A stretch of DNA of 64,000 nucleotides from Chryseobacterium sp. FP211-J200 (GTDB lineage Bacteria > Bacteroidota > Bacteroidia > Flavobacteriales > Weeksellaceae): NCBI RefSeq assembly GCF_001643375.1, contig NZ_LSHB01000001.1, positions 1-64,000 on the forward strand, given 5' to 3'. Made by a program: the position numbers and the translations under genes. Below are positions 1 through 8,764 of the stretch, in pieces. Under the pieces are notes generated by a model, which was given only the letters and a program-made list of their open reading frames with translations, was not told the origin of the DNA and made no database searches. Position 1 is the stretch's first letter. Every line of letters starts with the position of its first letter.

Positions 1-38
1 TTTCTTCCGACCATGACTAAAGAAATTCGGTCTTTTTT
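1..38 (+). terminator. possible terminator of an upstream gene
   Basis: Short complementary arms (GACC at 10-13 and GGTC at 29-32) are followed by a run of seven T. The stem is only four pairs around a long loop and the upstream gene is outside the window, so this is a weak call. Confidence 0.3.
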
Positions 39-61
39 TATTTGAAATTGTAATTTAGAAT

Positions 62-709
62 ATGAGTAAAATTTATATTTTTAGCGGTCTTGGCGTTGAC
101 AGAAGAGTTTTTGATAATATTGATTTCGGAAACTTGGATGTAGAATTTGTTGATTGGATCGATCCGTTGAAAAATGAACCTTTGGAAAATTATACTAAAA
201 GAATTTCACAAAAAATAACCCATGATAATCCAATTTTAATAGGTTTGTCCTTTGGTGGAATGGTTGCTGTTGAGATTTCTAAAATTATCAAAACAGAAAA
301 AATCATTCTCATTGGTTCTGCTAAAAATAAATTTGAACTCCCAAAATTCAATCGAATCTCTGGAAAGTTGAAGCTAAATAAACTGATTCCAAAATCGATT
401 TTCAAAAAGCAAAACTTAGTTACCAATTGGATATTCGGGATTGAAACTGATTCTGAAAAACAATTATTGAAAGAGATTCTAAAAGATACTGATCCAAACT
501 TTTTCTCTTGGGCAATCAATGAAATTGTGAATTGGAAAAATCATACAATTCCAGAAAACGTCATTCACATTCACGGGAACAAAGACCGGATCATTCCTTT
601 TAAAAATGTGAAAGCTGATTTTGTGATTGAAGGTGGTGGACATTTTATGACTGTGAATCGCTCAAAGGAAATTCAAGAAATCATACTTCATTCCGTTCCC
701 ATGGCGTAA
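62..709 (+). CDS. alpha/beta-fold hydrolase
   Basis: This is a 215-residue cytoplasmic protein of the alpha/beta hydrolase fold with no signal peptide. The nucleophile elbow GLSFGG places the catalytic serine at residue 63. The acid is probably Asp175 in HGNKDRIIP, and the base is His194 in GGGHFM. The cap region (about residues 85-150) is short and lysine-rich, so the protein is at the small end of the family. The substrate cannot be told from sequence; esterase, thioesterase or lactonase activities are all possible. It stands alone, with a 112-base gap before the next gene on the same strand. Confidence 0.8.
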   Translation: MSKIYIFSGLGVDRRVFDNIDFGNLDVEFVDWIDPLKNEPLENYTKRISQKITHDNPILIGLSFGGMVAVEISKIIKTEKIILIGSAKNKFELPKFNRISGKLKLNKLIPKSIFKKQNLVTNWIFGIETDSEKQLLKEILKDTDPNFFSWAINEIVNWKNHTIPENVIHIHGNKDRIIPFKNVKADFVIEGGGHFMTVNRSKEIQEIILHSVPMA

Positions 710-821
710 TAATTGACGACTAAAAAATTAACAATATGCAATGAGAAGATTGTTTTCATAATGTTGATGTAAAAACAATATTTCATTTGGATTAGAGTTT
801 AATAATCATTCGCACTCCAAG

Positions 822-2273
822 ATGCTCAAGTTATTTTGTTTTTGTCTGTTGATCTTCTGTTTTTTCAAAATTGCAGCACAAAACAATTTGACCTTCCTCA
901 ATGATAATTACAGCGGTATCAATTCTGCAGTATTGTCACCAACGCAACCTTTTTTTAATCAGCATCCATGGGACATCAACCTGGTTTCTGCAGACGTCTT
1001 TCTCCAAAACGATTATGCCTACATTTCTAAACAAAGCCTTTTAGGATTGACCGGAACTCCCATAGAATCTGCAAATCCGAAAAAAAATATCACAGGAGAA
1101 AATCAAGCCAACGTTTTTGATTTTTACAACAAAGGAAAAGCTGACCTTCTGGTTGCCTCAGATATTTTGGGACCTTCATTTTATATGAAAGCCATGATCA
1201 GAGATAAAAAATATGTCTTTGGATTGTTCAGTAGGATGAGGACACAGAACTCTTTTTTGGATTTTGATAATTATTTGCGTTATGGCAACGAGATGGTTCC
1301 ACAGCCTGATGATTACAAAATGAAACCTTTCTCCACCAATTTGATGAATTGGAATGAGGTCGGTCTAAATGCAGCAACCACTATTTTTCCTTATTCAGAT
1401 AAGCAATGGATTTTAGGTATTAATTTGAAATATGAAATAGGATTGGACGCTGCTAACATCATCAGCCATAATGATATTGAACTGATTTCCACTGAACCGT
1501 CAATTGATGAAAACCCTGACCTTCGCAATATCTACGCTTCCAATTATAATATCGCTGCAAGTTATATCACGAATTATAACTTCGAAACTAAAACCTATGA
1601 ATACAAACAAAATGGTTCTGGACTAGGCTTGGATATTGGAATTGCAATGGTAAATCAGAATCATCGGGAAGACGAATATAATTCTAAATTTTCTTTCAAT
1701 ATTGTTGATCTGGGCTATGTTAATTTCAAAGAGGGAATCAACCACGTTTTCAATAATGGGAATACGGTTTGGCTGCAAAATAATCCGAATTTTGAAGATG
1801 CTGAATTTGAAAGTCCGGAGCAGTATCTCAAATTATTAAGCCAAGAAGCTTACGGCAATGAGAATGCTTCATTGGCTGGCTACGGTTTCAAAATAGGTTT
1901 ACCAACGAGCATCAATGTCAATTATAGTCAGAGAATCAAAGAACACTATTTTTTCAACGTTAATTGGATCCAGCGTGTTCCTGTCTTCGAAAATTCTTTG
2001 AAACGGAATAATATCATCAACGCCAATTATTCTATCCAGAAGGAAGGAATTGGTTATGGAATTTCTACAACTTTATCAGAATATAAAAGCCTGCAATTTG
2101 GCGGTTACGTTAGACTTGGACCATTGATTCTTGGAAGTGAAAATGCCTTCCCGATTTTATTCAAACAGAAAAAACTTCATGCTGCCAACATCTATTTGGC
2201 GATAAAGCTCTATCCATTCTGGGACAACGCTTTCAAACGTTACAGGAGAGAACAGTGTGATTGCGAAAAATGA
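822..2273 (+). CDS. DUF5723 family outer-membrane protein
   Basis: This 483-residue protein starts with a clear Sec signal peptide (hydrophobic to about residue 17, cleavage after IAAQ). The body has alternating short hydrophobic and aromatic strands typical of an outer-membrane beta-barrel, and the N-terminal LNDNYSGINSAVLSP stretch resembles the DUF5723 proteins of Bacteroidota. The C-terminus is short and charged (CDCEK). Such proteins are exported and presumed to sit in the outer membrane, but no function is established. The gene converges on the helicase gene with only 5 bases between the stops and no obvious terminator. Confidence 0.75.
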   Translation: MLKLFCFCLLIFCFFKIAAQNNLTFLNDNYSGINSAVLSPTQPFFNQHPWDINLVSADVFLQNDYAYISKQSLLGLTGTPIESANPKKNITGENQANVFDFYNKGKADLLVASDILGPSFYMKAMIRDKKYVFGLFSRMRTQNSFLDFDNYLRYGNEMVPQPDDYKMKPFSTNLMNWNEVGLNAATTIFPYSDKQWILGINLKYEIGLDAANIISHNDIELISTEPSIDENPDLRNIYASNYNIAASYITNYNFETKTYEYKQNGSGLGLDIGIAMVNQNHREDEYNSKFSFNIVDLGYVNFKEGINHVFNNGNTVWLQNNPNFEDAEFESPEQYLKLLSQEAYGNENASLAGYGFKIGLPTSINVNYSQRIKEHYFFNVNWIQRVPVFENSLKRNNIINANYSIQKEGIGYGISTTLSEYKSLQFGGYVRLGPLILGSENAFPILFKQKKLHAANIYLAIKLYPFWDNAFKRYRREQCDCEK

Positions 2274-2278
2274 TGATT

Positions 2279-3421
2279 TTAATAGCCGTGAAGATCAATT
2301 CCTTCTGTTCTTTGCAAGGTTACTTTCTTGCCCATTTTCTTTTGAATTACTCGGAAATGTTGTAGTTCGTCATCCGTCAAAATATTGATGGCTGTTCCTT
2401 TTTCGCCGGCACGACCAGTTCTACCAATCCTGTGAATATAATCCAAAGGCGAACGCGGTAATTCGTAATTGATGACGCAAGGCAAAGAATCGATGTGGAT
2501 CCCACGACCAAGCAGGTCCGTTGCTACCAAGATTTGAGCGCCATTGACTTTGAATTCCTCCAAATTATTTCGTCTCGCACCTTGTGATTTCTGACCGTGG
2601 ATGGCCACAGCTTTGATCTTGTTTTTCTTAAGTTTCTCAACCAGATTATCTGCAGAACGGGTAGAAGAAACGAAGATCAATGCTTTCTCCACCTTTTTTT
2701 CTTTGATCAAATATCTCAAAAATGGACCTTTATTTTCAGGTGAAACGTGGTAGGCGAGTTGTTCAATATCATCGATTTGAACTTCCTCTTTTTTTATTTC
2801 AATCAAAATTGGATTGATGGAAAGACGTTCTTTCATCTCAGAAACTTTATCATCCAGAGTTGCAGAAAACAAAGTCACTTGTTTCATGACAGGCATTAGT
2901 CCAAAAAGCTTATTCATCTCCTCACCAAAACCCAGTTGGAACATCTTGTCAGCCTCGTCTATGACCAAATGCTGGATTCCTGAGATACTCAAAGCATTAT
3001 GGTCGATCAAGTCTAATAATCGGCCTGGCGTTGCAATCAGAACTTCTACACCAAACATGCCTTTCATCTGTGGATTGATGGAAACACCACCATAGACTGC
3101 CATTGTACGGATGTCGCGCTTCAAAGTATCCGTAAAAGCCCGGAAAACTTCATCGATCTGGATGGCCAATTCTCGTGTCGGAACCAATATCAAAACCTGA
3201 ACATTTCGGTCTTTTTTTACTTCTGTATTTTGCAATTTCTCTAAGATTGGCATCACAAAGCAAGCCGTTTTTCCAGAACCTGTCTGCGCAATTCCCATCA
3301 GGTCTTTTCCTTCCAGAATCACAGGAATCGCCTGTTCCTGGATTGGAAACGGCTTCAGGTAACCTAATTTTTTGACAGAATTGATGATATTGCTTGATAA
3401 TCCTAACGACTCAAATGACAT
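2279..3421 (-). CDS. rhlE: DEAD-box ATP-dependent RNA helicase (RhlE-like)
   Basis: This 380-residue protein is little more than the two-domain RecA core of a DEAD-box helicase. In order it has the Q motif (FPIQEQAIP, near residue 25), Walker A AQTGSGKT (near 45), PTRELA, TPGRLLD, the DEAD box (IDEADKM, near 155), SAT, ATDLLGRGIHID and the arginine-finger motif HRIGRTGRAG. It would unwind short RNA duplexes, for example in ribosome assembly or RNA decay. The basic C-terminal tail of many RhlE/DeaD proteins is absent. It has its own upstream -7-like box (3439-3446), so it is probably transcribed separately from mepB. Confidence 0.88.
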   Translation of the reverse strand: MSFESLGLSSNIINSVKKLGYLKPFPIQEQAIPVILEGKDLMGIAQTGSGKTACFVMPILEKLQNTEVKKDRNVQVLILVPTRELAIQIDEVFRAFTDTLKRDIRTMAVYGGVSINPQMKGMFGVEVLIATPGRLLDLIDHNALSISGIQHLVIDEADKMFQLGFGEEMNKLFGLMPVMKQVTLFSATLDDKVSEMKERLSINPILIEIKKEEVQIDDIEQLAYHVSPENKGPFLRYLIKEKKVEKALIFVSSTRSADNLVEKLKKNKIKAVAIHGQKSQGARRNNLEEFKVNGAQILVATDLLGRGIHIDSLPCVINYELPRSPLDYIHRIGRTGRAGEKGTAINILTDDELQHFRVIQKKMGKKVTLQRTEGIDLHGY

Positions 3422-3438
3422 AAAATAATGATTTGCTG

Positions 3439-3446
3439 CAAAGATA
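3439..3446 (-). promoter_or_regulatory. -7 box upstream of the DEAD-box helicase
   Basis: On the minus strand this reads TATCTTTG, an exact match to the Bacteroidota TAnnTTTG -7 element, 17 bases before the helicase ATG. I do not see a convincing TTTG -33 box at the usual distance. Confidence 0.45.
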
Positions 3447-3464
3447 AGTTATTGAGATTGGTTT

Positions 3465-3971
3465 CTACCGATTTTTGGAATTCAAGATGGTTTCGAATTT
3501 CTCAGTGATTGAACTTTTTTGATCAGAGAGATCAATGAAATATTGGGTTTGCCAAAGTTTGGTTTTCTCAGCTTGTTTGTTGGTTGGACAATGCCAGTCT
3601 GAATAGATACGGAAACCACGTTTTCCAGTTTTTAATTGACTGGAAATCAAATTTTCCTTCTCTAAAATCAATTTCGGTAAAATGAAAAATCCCGAGTTTT
3701 CACTTTCTTCAGTTAAAATAATATAGAAATTAAAATCATCATTAATATCAAAAGGAACTGTTTTCTTATCTTGATCTCGCTTCCATAACGTGACGAATTG
3801 TCCAATTTTCTTAGGCGTTAATTTGGACTTCCTGAATTTGATCTTAACATCATTGATTTTAAAATTAAATCCAAAATATTCTTCAGATCCCGGGTCTGGA
3901 ATTACTTCAGAAAGATTCAAGTTCAAAGGTTTGAAGACTAGATCATCAAGTTTCTTGATTTCATTGGTCAT
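3465..3971 (-). CDS. MepB family protein
   Basis: This 168-residue cytoplasmic protein matches the MepB family in length and in landmarks: an N-terminal FGFNF segment, the TPKKIGQFVTLW motif near residue 55, and GKRGFRIYSDW near residue 120. MepB is named from the Staphylococcus mepRAB operon, and its biochemical role is unknown. It is the last gene of a minus-strand group with a GNAT acetyltransferase (9 bases upstream) and a polysaccharide deacetylase. No drug efflux gene is adjacent, so the name should not be read as a resistance function. Confidence 0.7.
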   Translation of the reverse strand: MTNEIKKLDDLVFKPLNLNLSEVIPDPGSEEYFGFNFKINDVKIKFRKSKLTPKKIGQFVTLWKRDQDKKTVPFDINDDFNFYIILTEESENSGFFILPKLILEKENLISSQLKTGKRGFRIYSDWHCPTNKQAEKTKLWQTQYFIDLSDQKSSITEKFETILNSKNR

Positions 3972-3980
3972 TGTAGTAAT

Positions 3981-5051
3981 TTAAGTAAATGAAAAATCGC
4001 CATCGCCATCTTTAAAATCATAATTGAAATTTTCTCCAATTCTTTCTTTTAGATCTTTATGAATGAGATATTTTCTCACAAGTTGACGTTTGTAAATAGC
4101 GCATGGAGATTTGTTTTTATCAATGGAATCATTTAGTTTATCATCAAATATCGTCATCATTTTTACTTTATATTTTTTGATGATCTTTGGAAGTATATCT
4201 GAAATCAAATTCTCATTTCCAAAATAATAGAGCACTTTTAAATGAGTATTTCGAACCGAACAAAGCATGGTCGCAACAATCTCCTGTTGCTGATAAACAC
4301 TGACCCAAAACATCTCATAATCTTTCGAAAATGATGAAAACAGATAATTTGGTTGTTCTCTTTCTCGGGAAAGCCATGGGGAATCTAGAATCCAGCGGAA
4401 TTCTGAAGAGCTTCTTCCAATTGGATTTGTTTTCTGTTGGTTGATGAATTTCTCAAGATCTTTATCAAAAGTTTTCGTGATTTTATAAAGATGATTCTTT
4501 CCATTGCTGAGATACGGAATGAAAATATTGATAAAATGATCCAATCGCTTCAGCCATTTTTTGTTGTCCTCAAAAAAAGGTTTTTTGGTGGGTAAAAGTT
4601 CTGCTAGATTGGATTTAAAATAATATCGGACCGCTTTCTTTGGATCCAGATAATCAAAGAATCCTAGTTTGTTGTACAATCCTTCCGCACTTGCAGTGAA
4701 TTCTGTGATCATAAGACTTTTATCATAAGAATCTTCTGCGGCGTAGAGTAATTTTTGGGCTATTTGCTTCCCTCGGAATTTTTCGCTTACAGACAAGGTG
4801 GAAAGCCAGCCAAAGTGAAATTTTTCTCCATTGCGAGCCGTAATGTCATCTGGTAAAATTCCCAAATATCCAGCCAGGTCGTTCCCCGAATATGCTAAAA
4901 ACAGTAGAATATCTTCAGGATTGGCACGTGGATTTTTAATGTGAGAAACCTCTCTTAGTTCGGAGATCGGTGCAAATGGAAATTTTTGAAAATCTTCTGA
5001 GCTTGTAAATCCTTTGAGTTGTTCTTTGTTGAGTCCTACGATATTGATCAC
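3981..5051 (-). CDS. GNAT family N-acetyltransferase
   Basis: This is a protein of about 356 residues. Its N-terminal half carries a GNAT fold: the acetyl-CoA loop is in SEKFRGKQIAQKLL near residue 98, followed by YNKLGFFDY. The C-terminal half (after about residue 180) is a second, degenerate GNAT-like or FemAB-like half of unknown function. The reading frame is open upstream to a TTG at 5069, but a TATATTTG promoter box overlaps that position, so I prefer the GTG at 5051. It lies 31 bases downstream of a polysaccharide deacetylase gene and 9 bases upstream of mepB, suggesting co-transcription and perhaps modification of a surface glycan, which is inference. Confidence 0.7.
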   Translation of the reverse strand: MINIVGLNKEQLKGFTSSEDFQKFPFAPISELREVSHIKNPRANPEDILLFLAYSGNDLAGYLGILPDDITARNGEKFHFGWLSTLSVSEKFRGKQIAQKLLYAAEDSYDKSLMITEFTASAEGLYNKLGFFDYLDPKKAVRYYFKSNLAELLPTKKPFFEDNKKWLKRLDHFINIFIPYLSNGKNHLYKITKTFDKDLEKFINQQKTNPIGRSSSEFRWILDSPWLSREREQPNYLFSSFSKDYEMFWVSVYQQQEIVATMLCSVRNTHLKVLYYFGNENLISDILPKIIKKYKVKMMTIFDDKLNDSIDKNKSPCAIYKRQLVRKYLIHKDLKERIGENFNYDFKDGDGDFSFT

Positions 5052-5066
5052 AAAAAATAGTTTCAA

Positions 5067-5074
5067 CAAATATA
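5067..5074 (-). promoter_or_regulatory. -7 box before the GNAT gene
   Basis: The minus strand reads TATATTTG, a full match to TAnnTTTG. A TTTG lies 14 bases upstream, shorter than the usual 17-20. If used, transcription would start close to the GTG at 5051, giving a very short leader and an internal promoter within the deacetylase-GNAT-mepB group. Confidence 0.4.
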
Positions 5075-5100
5075 AGCAACACTTTATTCAAAGCATAATT

Positions 5101-6120
5101 TCAACTTCTGATAATCCTATTTTTATTGAATTTCTTTAAAAATTGATAGTATAGAATCTCATTCTTCAAAATCTCTTCCGCAGAATAATTTCCAATCTCA
5201 ACCGGAATTCTTTGCAGGTTTTTTGGATTGGAATCCAGTTTAAGTCCAGCAGCTCCGAAAGTAAATTTCAAATCAGTGTTTTGCCTGAAAATTGAATCGA
5301 AAAATTGATTTTCAACCAAATGATCGGTGAACGGAAAGGCAAAAGAGTCATTTAGAAAATGGTTCTCTGTCATGTAATCCAAAGATTGTTGTGTGTTTGC
5401 CAACTGATTCTCCACTGATAACTGGTTGTAGAGCGGATGGTCCCAACCGTGAGAACTGATCCCAAAACCATCATTTTTTAATTTTAATAATTGTTCGGTT
5501 GTCAGGTAAACTGGTTTGTTTTTCAAATAAATATCGAACTCAATCTCTAAATGATCAGCAATAATATTAAGCCGATCTCGATTTTTATAATTGATTTTCA
5601 GAATCGAATCTAAATTAATTTTCAAATCATTTCCAAAGTTTGGAAATTGACTTACTTTACTTTGAAGTTCTTTATTTTCAAGGATTTTTGAAATGATTAG
5701 ACTCGCTTTGTTTCGCCACATCAACTCTTTATTATCAATAAATTTTGGGTTGATAAAGTTGATGGCGTAGATTCCTTTACGTTTTAGAATAGGATAGATG
5801 ATATCATAAAATTCTGAGTAACCATCATCGAAGGTCAAAAGAATTGTGGGCTTTTTGGTCGTTAGTTTTTCTGTTTTATTTTTTACAAAAGTGTCCCAAG
5901 AGATGAAGTCAAAATGCATTGATAAAAAACCCAGATCACGTTCAAATTGCTTCACAGAACGATAAGGAAACAAATGTTTTGCGTGTTTTAAATCCGCATC
6001 GGAAACCAAATGATAAACCAAGATTTGATTACCAAACGGCAACAAATTAGAAAATCTACCGAAAGAAAAATTCTTGGTAATTGGATTTGATATTTTGAAA
6101 AATTTAGTTTTAAAACTCAA
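5101..6120 (-). CDS. polysaccharide deacetylase family protein (NodB homology)
   Basis: This 339-residue protein contains a carbohydrate esterase 4/NodB domain. The metal- and catalysis-associated motif LTFDDGY is near residue 95, the second motif SHGWDHP (His-x3-His) is near residue 220, and an FPFTDH segment is near 263. No clear signal peptide or membrane anchor is seen, so it may act inside the cell or on lipid-linked sugar. Family members remove N-acetyl or O-acetyl groups from glycans. It heads a minus-strand group with a GNAT protein and MepB; an acetyltransferase beside a deacetylase suggests glycan acetyl editing, though that is inferred from proximity. Confidence 0.8.
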   Translation of the reverse strand: MSFKTKFFKISNPITKNFSFGRFSNLLPFGNQILVYHLVSDADLKHAKHLFPYRSVKQFERDLGFLSMHFDFISWDTFVKNKTEKLTTKKPTILLTFDDGYSEFYDIIYPILKRKGIYAINFINPKFIDNKELMWRNKASLIISKILENKELQSKVSQFPNFGNDLKINLDSILKINYKNRDRLNIIADHLEIEFDIYLKNKPVYLTTEQLLKLKNDGFGISSHGWDHPLYNQLSVENQLANTQQSLDYMTENHFLNDSFAFPFTDHLVENQFFDSIFRQNTDLKFTFGAAGLKLDSNPKNLQRIPVEIGNYSAEEILKNEILYYQFLKKFNKNRIIRS

Positions 6121-6198
6121 TGTTTATAATATTAAAAAAAAACTTTGCCAAAGTTCTGGACTCTGGCAAAGTTAATATTTTAAAAATGTTTTGAAGTA

Positions 6199-8334
6199 TT
6201 ACTTCACGATTTTCATCTCGTTCAGCAACCATTTTGAATCTGCATATTTGTCGATCACAAAAAGGATATACTTCGTATCTACCATGATATTTCTACACAA
6301 TTTTGGGTCATAATTGATGTCACTCATCGTACCTTCCCATTGTCTGTCGAAGTTAAGTCCGATCAGGTTTCCGTAAGCATCCAGTGCTGGACTTCCAGAG
6401 TTTCCGCCAGTGGTGTGGTTGGTCGCTGTGAAATTCACCGGAACATCACCCGTTTTATCTTTGTAGATCCCGTAATCTTTGCTGTTGTAAAGACTGATCA
6501 ATTTCTTCGGAACATCGAACTCATAATCTCCCGGAACATATTTTTCCATCACACCGGCAAGGTGCGTCTGGTAGCCGTAAGAAACAGCGTCTCTAGGTTC
6601 AGAACCTTTCACTTTTCCGTAAGTTACACGTAGAGTAGAGTTTGCATCGGGGAAGAATTTTCTGTCCTTGTCGGTTTCCATTTGTTGTGCCATGAATTTC
6701 TTTTGCAACGCGTCGATATCCGTTTGTAATGCCGTCACTTTTGCATCTGTTGTTTCCAGATACGAAGTTTTGAAAGCGCCATACATCTGTACCAATGGAT
6801 CTTTTTTCAAATTCTCCACCAGTACTTTTTGGTCTGCGAACAATTTATTGACATCTGTTGCCTTAGTTCCGTTCAGGTTTCCCCTTCCTGTGATGATGGA
6901 CATTTTTGAGACGGTCTCAAACATACCGAGGTTTTTATTAACATCTTTCAGCTGTCCAAAATCTTTTGGTAAAAATTGTTCCGGCGTTTTATTGGCATAC
7001 AAGGCCATTATTTTCGCTGTTACTTTGGCGTCCAATTCTGCGTCGTAATCTTTATAAACTTCTGATAATCTAGATTTCAAACCTTCTAGATTTTTCGCAT
7101 CCATTTTCCCTTCTTCGTAAGCTTTGATGTAATTGCTGTAGATTCCGGCAAGGGTAAATGTCTCAGAGTTTCTTACGATTTCGGAATAGTAAGCTTTGTG
7201 AAGGTTGTAAGTCGCCTGCTCATTATATTTTTGACTCAGTCCGTCGATGGTCGGTTTGATGGCTGGATTTTTTGAGATCAATGTCTGCTCATACTGCTTC
7301 TTTTTCTCAACAGCGTTGGACTTTTTCAGACCTTCAACTTCACCGATCCATTTTTTCCAGTAGTTGGCAACTCTTGCGTATTTGGAAGCGTATTGGATCT
7401 TTGTTGCAGCATTGGTTCTCATTTTTTCGTCCAGTGTTTTCAAAGCTACATCACGTACAGCGATCATAGCTGGATCCGTTTCTGTCATGATCTTTTCCAC
7501 CGCGATTGCAGGTAGATATTCCGTAGTTCTTCCAGGAAAACCGAATACAAATGTGAAATCATCTTCTTTCTTATCTTTCACGGAAATTGGAAGGAAATGT
7601 TTTGGTGTGTAAGGGATGTTGTCTTTGGAATATTCTGCAGGCTTATTGTTCTTGTCGGCATAAATTCTGAACATCGAGAAATCTCCCGTATGTCTTGGCC
7701 AAACCCAATTATCTGTGTCAGATCCATATTTTCCGATTGCGGATGGTGGTGCTCCAACCAGTCTGATATCTTTGAAAGTCTCGATCACATAAGCATAAAA
7801 CTTATTCCCATAATACATCGATCTTACAGAAATGGCCTGGTAAGATTCTGTTTTCTGAGCTTTTTTATAAGCTTCGATATTCTCATTGATTTTCTTAGTT
7901 AAGTCTGCACCAGTAAGGTTTTCTGTTCCTGGAAGGATCTGAGCAGTTACTTCTTTGATGTCTGTGATGAAGTCAACGGTAACGCCAGGATTTGGCAATT
8001 CCCCGGTCATGTCTTTAGCCCAGAAACCATTGGTCAAAAGGTCATTTTCAACCGTGGAGTGGGCTTGGATGTTGTCATAACCACAATGATGGTTGGTCAA
8101 CAACAGTCCTTTTGGGGAAATCACTTCAGCTGTGCATCCACCATCGAATTGCACCACGGCATCTTTGATACTCGCTTTGTCAGGATTGAAGATGTCTTTT
8201 GCAGAGATCTTCATTCCCAGATCTTTCATTTCTTTTTCATTAAGTTCCGTCGGGATCCACATTCCGCCGTATTGCTGGCCAAAAGCCATGACAGCCGGAA
8301 GAAATAGGGCTGATAGAAGAATTTTTCTTTTCAT
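6199..8334 (-). CDS. S46 family dipeptidyl-peptidase, DPP11 type (Asp/Glu-specific)
   Basis: This 711-residue exported serine peptidase has a Sec signal peptide (cleavage near MAFGQ). The chymotrypsin-like S46 hallmarks are present: the catalytic His in LLTNHHCGYD (residues 82-83) and Ser646 in GNSGSP. Family knowledge: the residue 18 positions after the catalytic serine fixes specificity, Gly in DPP7 (hydrophobic P1) and Arg in DPP11 (acidic P1). Here it is Arg664 in NFDRQWEG, so I assign the DPP11 type. It would release dipeptides with Asp/Glu at the second position from oligopeptides in the periplasm, feeding an amino-acid-consuming metabolism. It is monocistronic, with a 430-base upstream gap that contains a 21-bp repeat array. 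Confidence 0.92.
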   Translation of the reverse strand: MKRKILLSALFLPAVMAFGQQYGGMWIPTELNEKEMKDLGMKISAKDIFNPDKASIKDAVVQFDGGCTAEVISPKGLLLTNHHCGYDNIQAHSTVENDLLTNGFWAKDMTGELPNPGVTVDFITDIKEVTAQILPGTENLTGADLTKKINENIEAYKKAQKTESYQAISVRSMYYGNKFYAYVIETFKDIRLVGAPPSAIGKYGSDTDNWVWPRHTGDFSMFRIYADKNNKPAEYSKDNIPYTPKHFLPISVKDKKEDDFTFVFGFPGRTTEYLPAIAVEKIMTETDPAMIAVRDVALKTLDEKMRTNAATKIQYASKYARVANYWKKWIGEVEGLKKSNAVEKKKQYEQTLISKNPAIKPTIDGLSQKYNEQATYNLHKAYYSEIVRNSETFTLAGIYSNYIKAYEEGKMDAKNLEGLKSRLSEVYKDYDAELDAKVTAKIMALYANKTPEQFLPKDFGQLKDVNKNLGMFETVSKMSIITGRGNLNGTKATDVNKLFADQKVLVENLKKDPLVQMYGAFKTSYLETTDAKVTALQTDIDALQKKFMAQQMETDKDRKFFPDANSTLRVTYGKVKGSEPRDAVSYGYQTHLAGVMEKYVPGDYEFDVPKKLISLYNSKDYGIYKDKTGDVPVNFTATNHTTGGNSGSPALDAYGNLIGLNFDRQWEGTMSDINYDPKLCRNIMVDTKYILFVIDKYADSKWLLNEMKIVK

Positions 8335-8508
8335 AAGTAGATTCTATTATTTTTCAAAGGTCTTATGTTATCGCTCAGTATTCATCGATGCTTGATTTTC
8401 AAACGATGGCGATTTCATTATATCAATTTATAAAACGTGACGAATTTAAAGAAAATTTTCTGAACGGTAATGATAACGGAAGATTGGTTGATCGACTTTG
8501 TTGTCGCG

Positions 8509-8693
8509 TCAACCTATCACTTTACTATGTCGACCTACCAGTTTCACAGATCGACTTACCTTTTTACTAGGTGGAGCTACCATTTTTGTAGGTGAGCCTA
8601 CCAATTTCGTAGGCTGACTTACCATTTTGGTAGGTGGAACTATTTTTTTTGGCTAGCTATGTTTTGCACATTCTGACCTACTATTGCGGGTGT
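8509..8693. repeat. degenerate 21-bp tandem repeat array with internal inverted arms
   Basis: Seven consecutive units of exactly 21 bp start at 8509, 8530, 8551, 8572, 8593, 8614 and 8635, followed by a 17-bp slipped unit and a further unit at 8673-8693. The core of the unit is CCTACCATTTTGGTAGG, so each unit carries a short inverted repeat (CTACC/GGTAG). Units differ at several positions but keep the spacing. There are no unique spacers, so it is not a CRISPR. The array lies between the 3' end of the thioesterase gene and the 5' side of the S46 peptidase gene, both on the minus strand. Bases 8335-8508 hold nothing else that I can recognise. Confidence 0.8.
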
Positions 8694-8721
8694 GGACCCC
8701 TAATTGCGTTACAAATAGAAA

Positions 8722-8745
8722 CGTCCCGAAATCAATTTCGGGACG
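8722..8745 (-). terminator. rho-independent terminator of the thioesterase gene
   Basis: The arms CGTCCCGAAAT and ATTTCGGGACG form a perfect 11-bp stem with a two-base loop, followed on the minus strand by a T-rich stretch (TTTCTATTTG). It lies 20 bases past the thioesterase stop. Confidence 0.75.
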
Positions 8746-8764
8746 CTGTTATTTTATCGATTTT

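Noticed and set aside
8388-8570. Plus-strand frame of 60 codons running into the 21-bp array
   Set aside because: No family resemblance, and the period (7 codons) keeps a frame open by chance.
8509-8693. The 21-bp array as a CRISPR
   Set aside because: Units abut without unique spacers, are degenerate and no cas gene is near.
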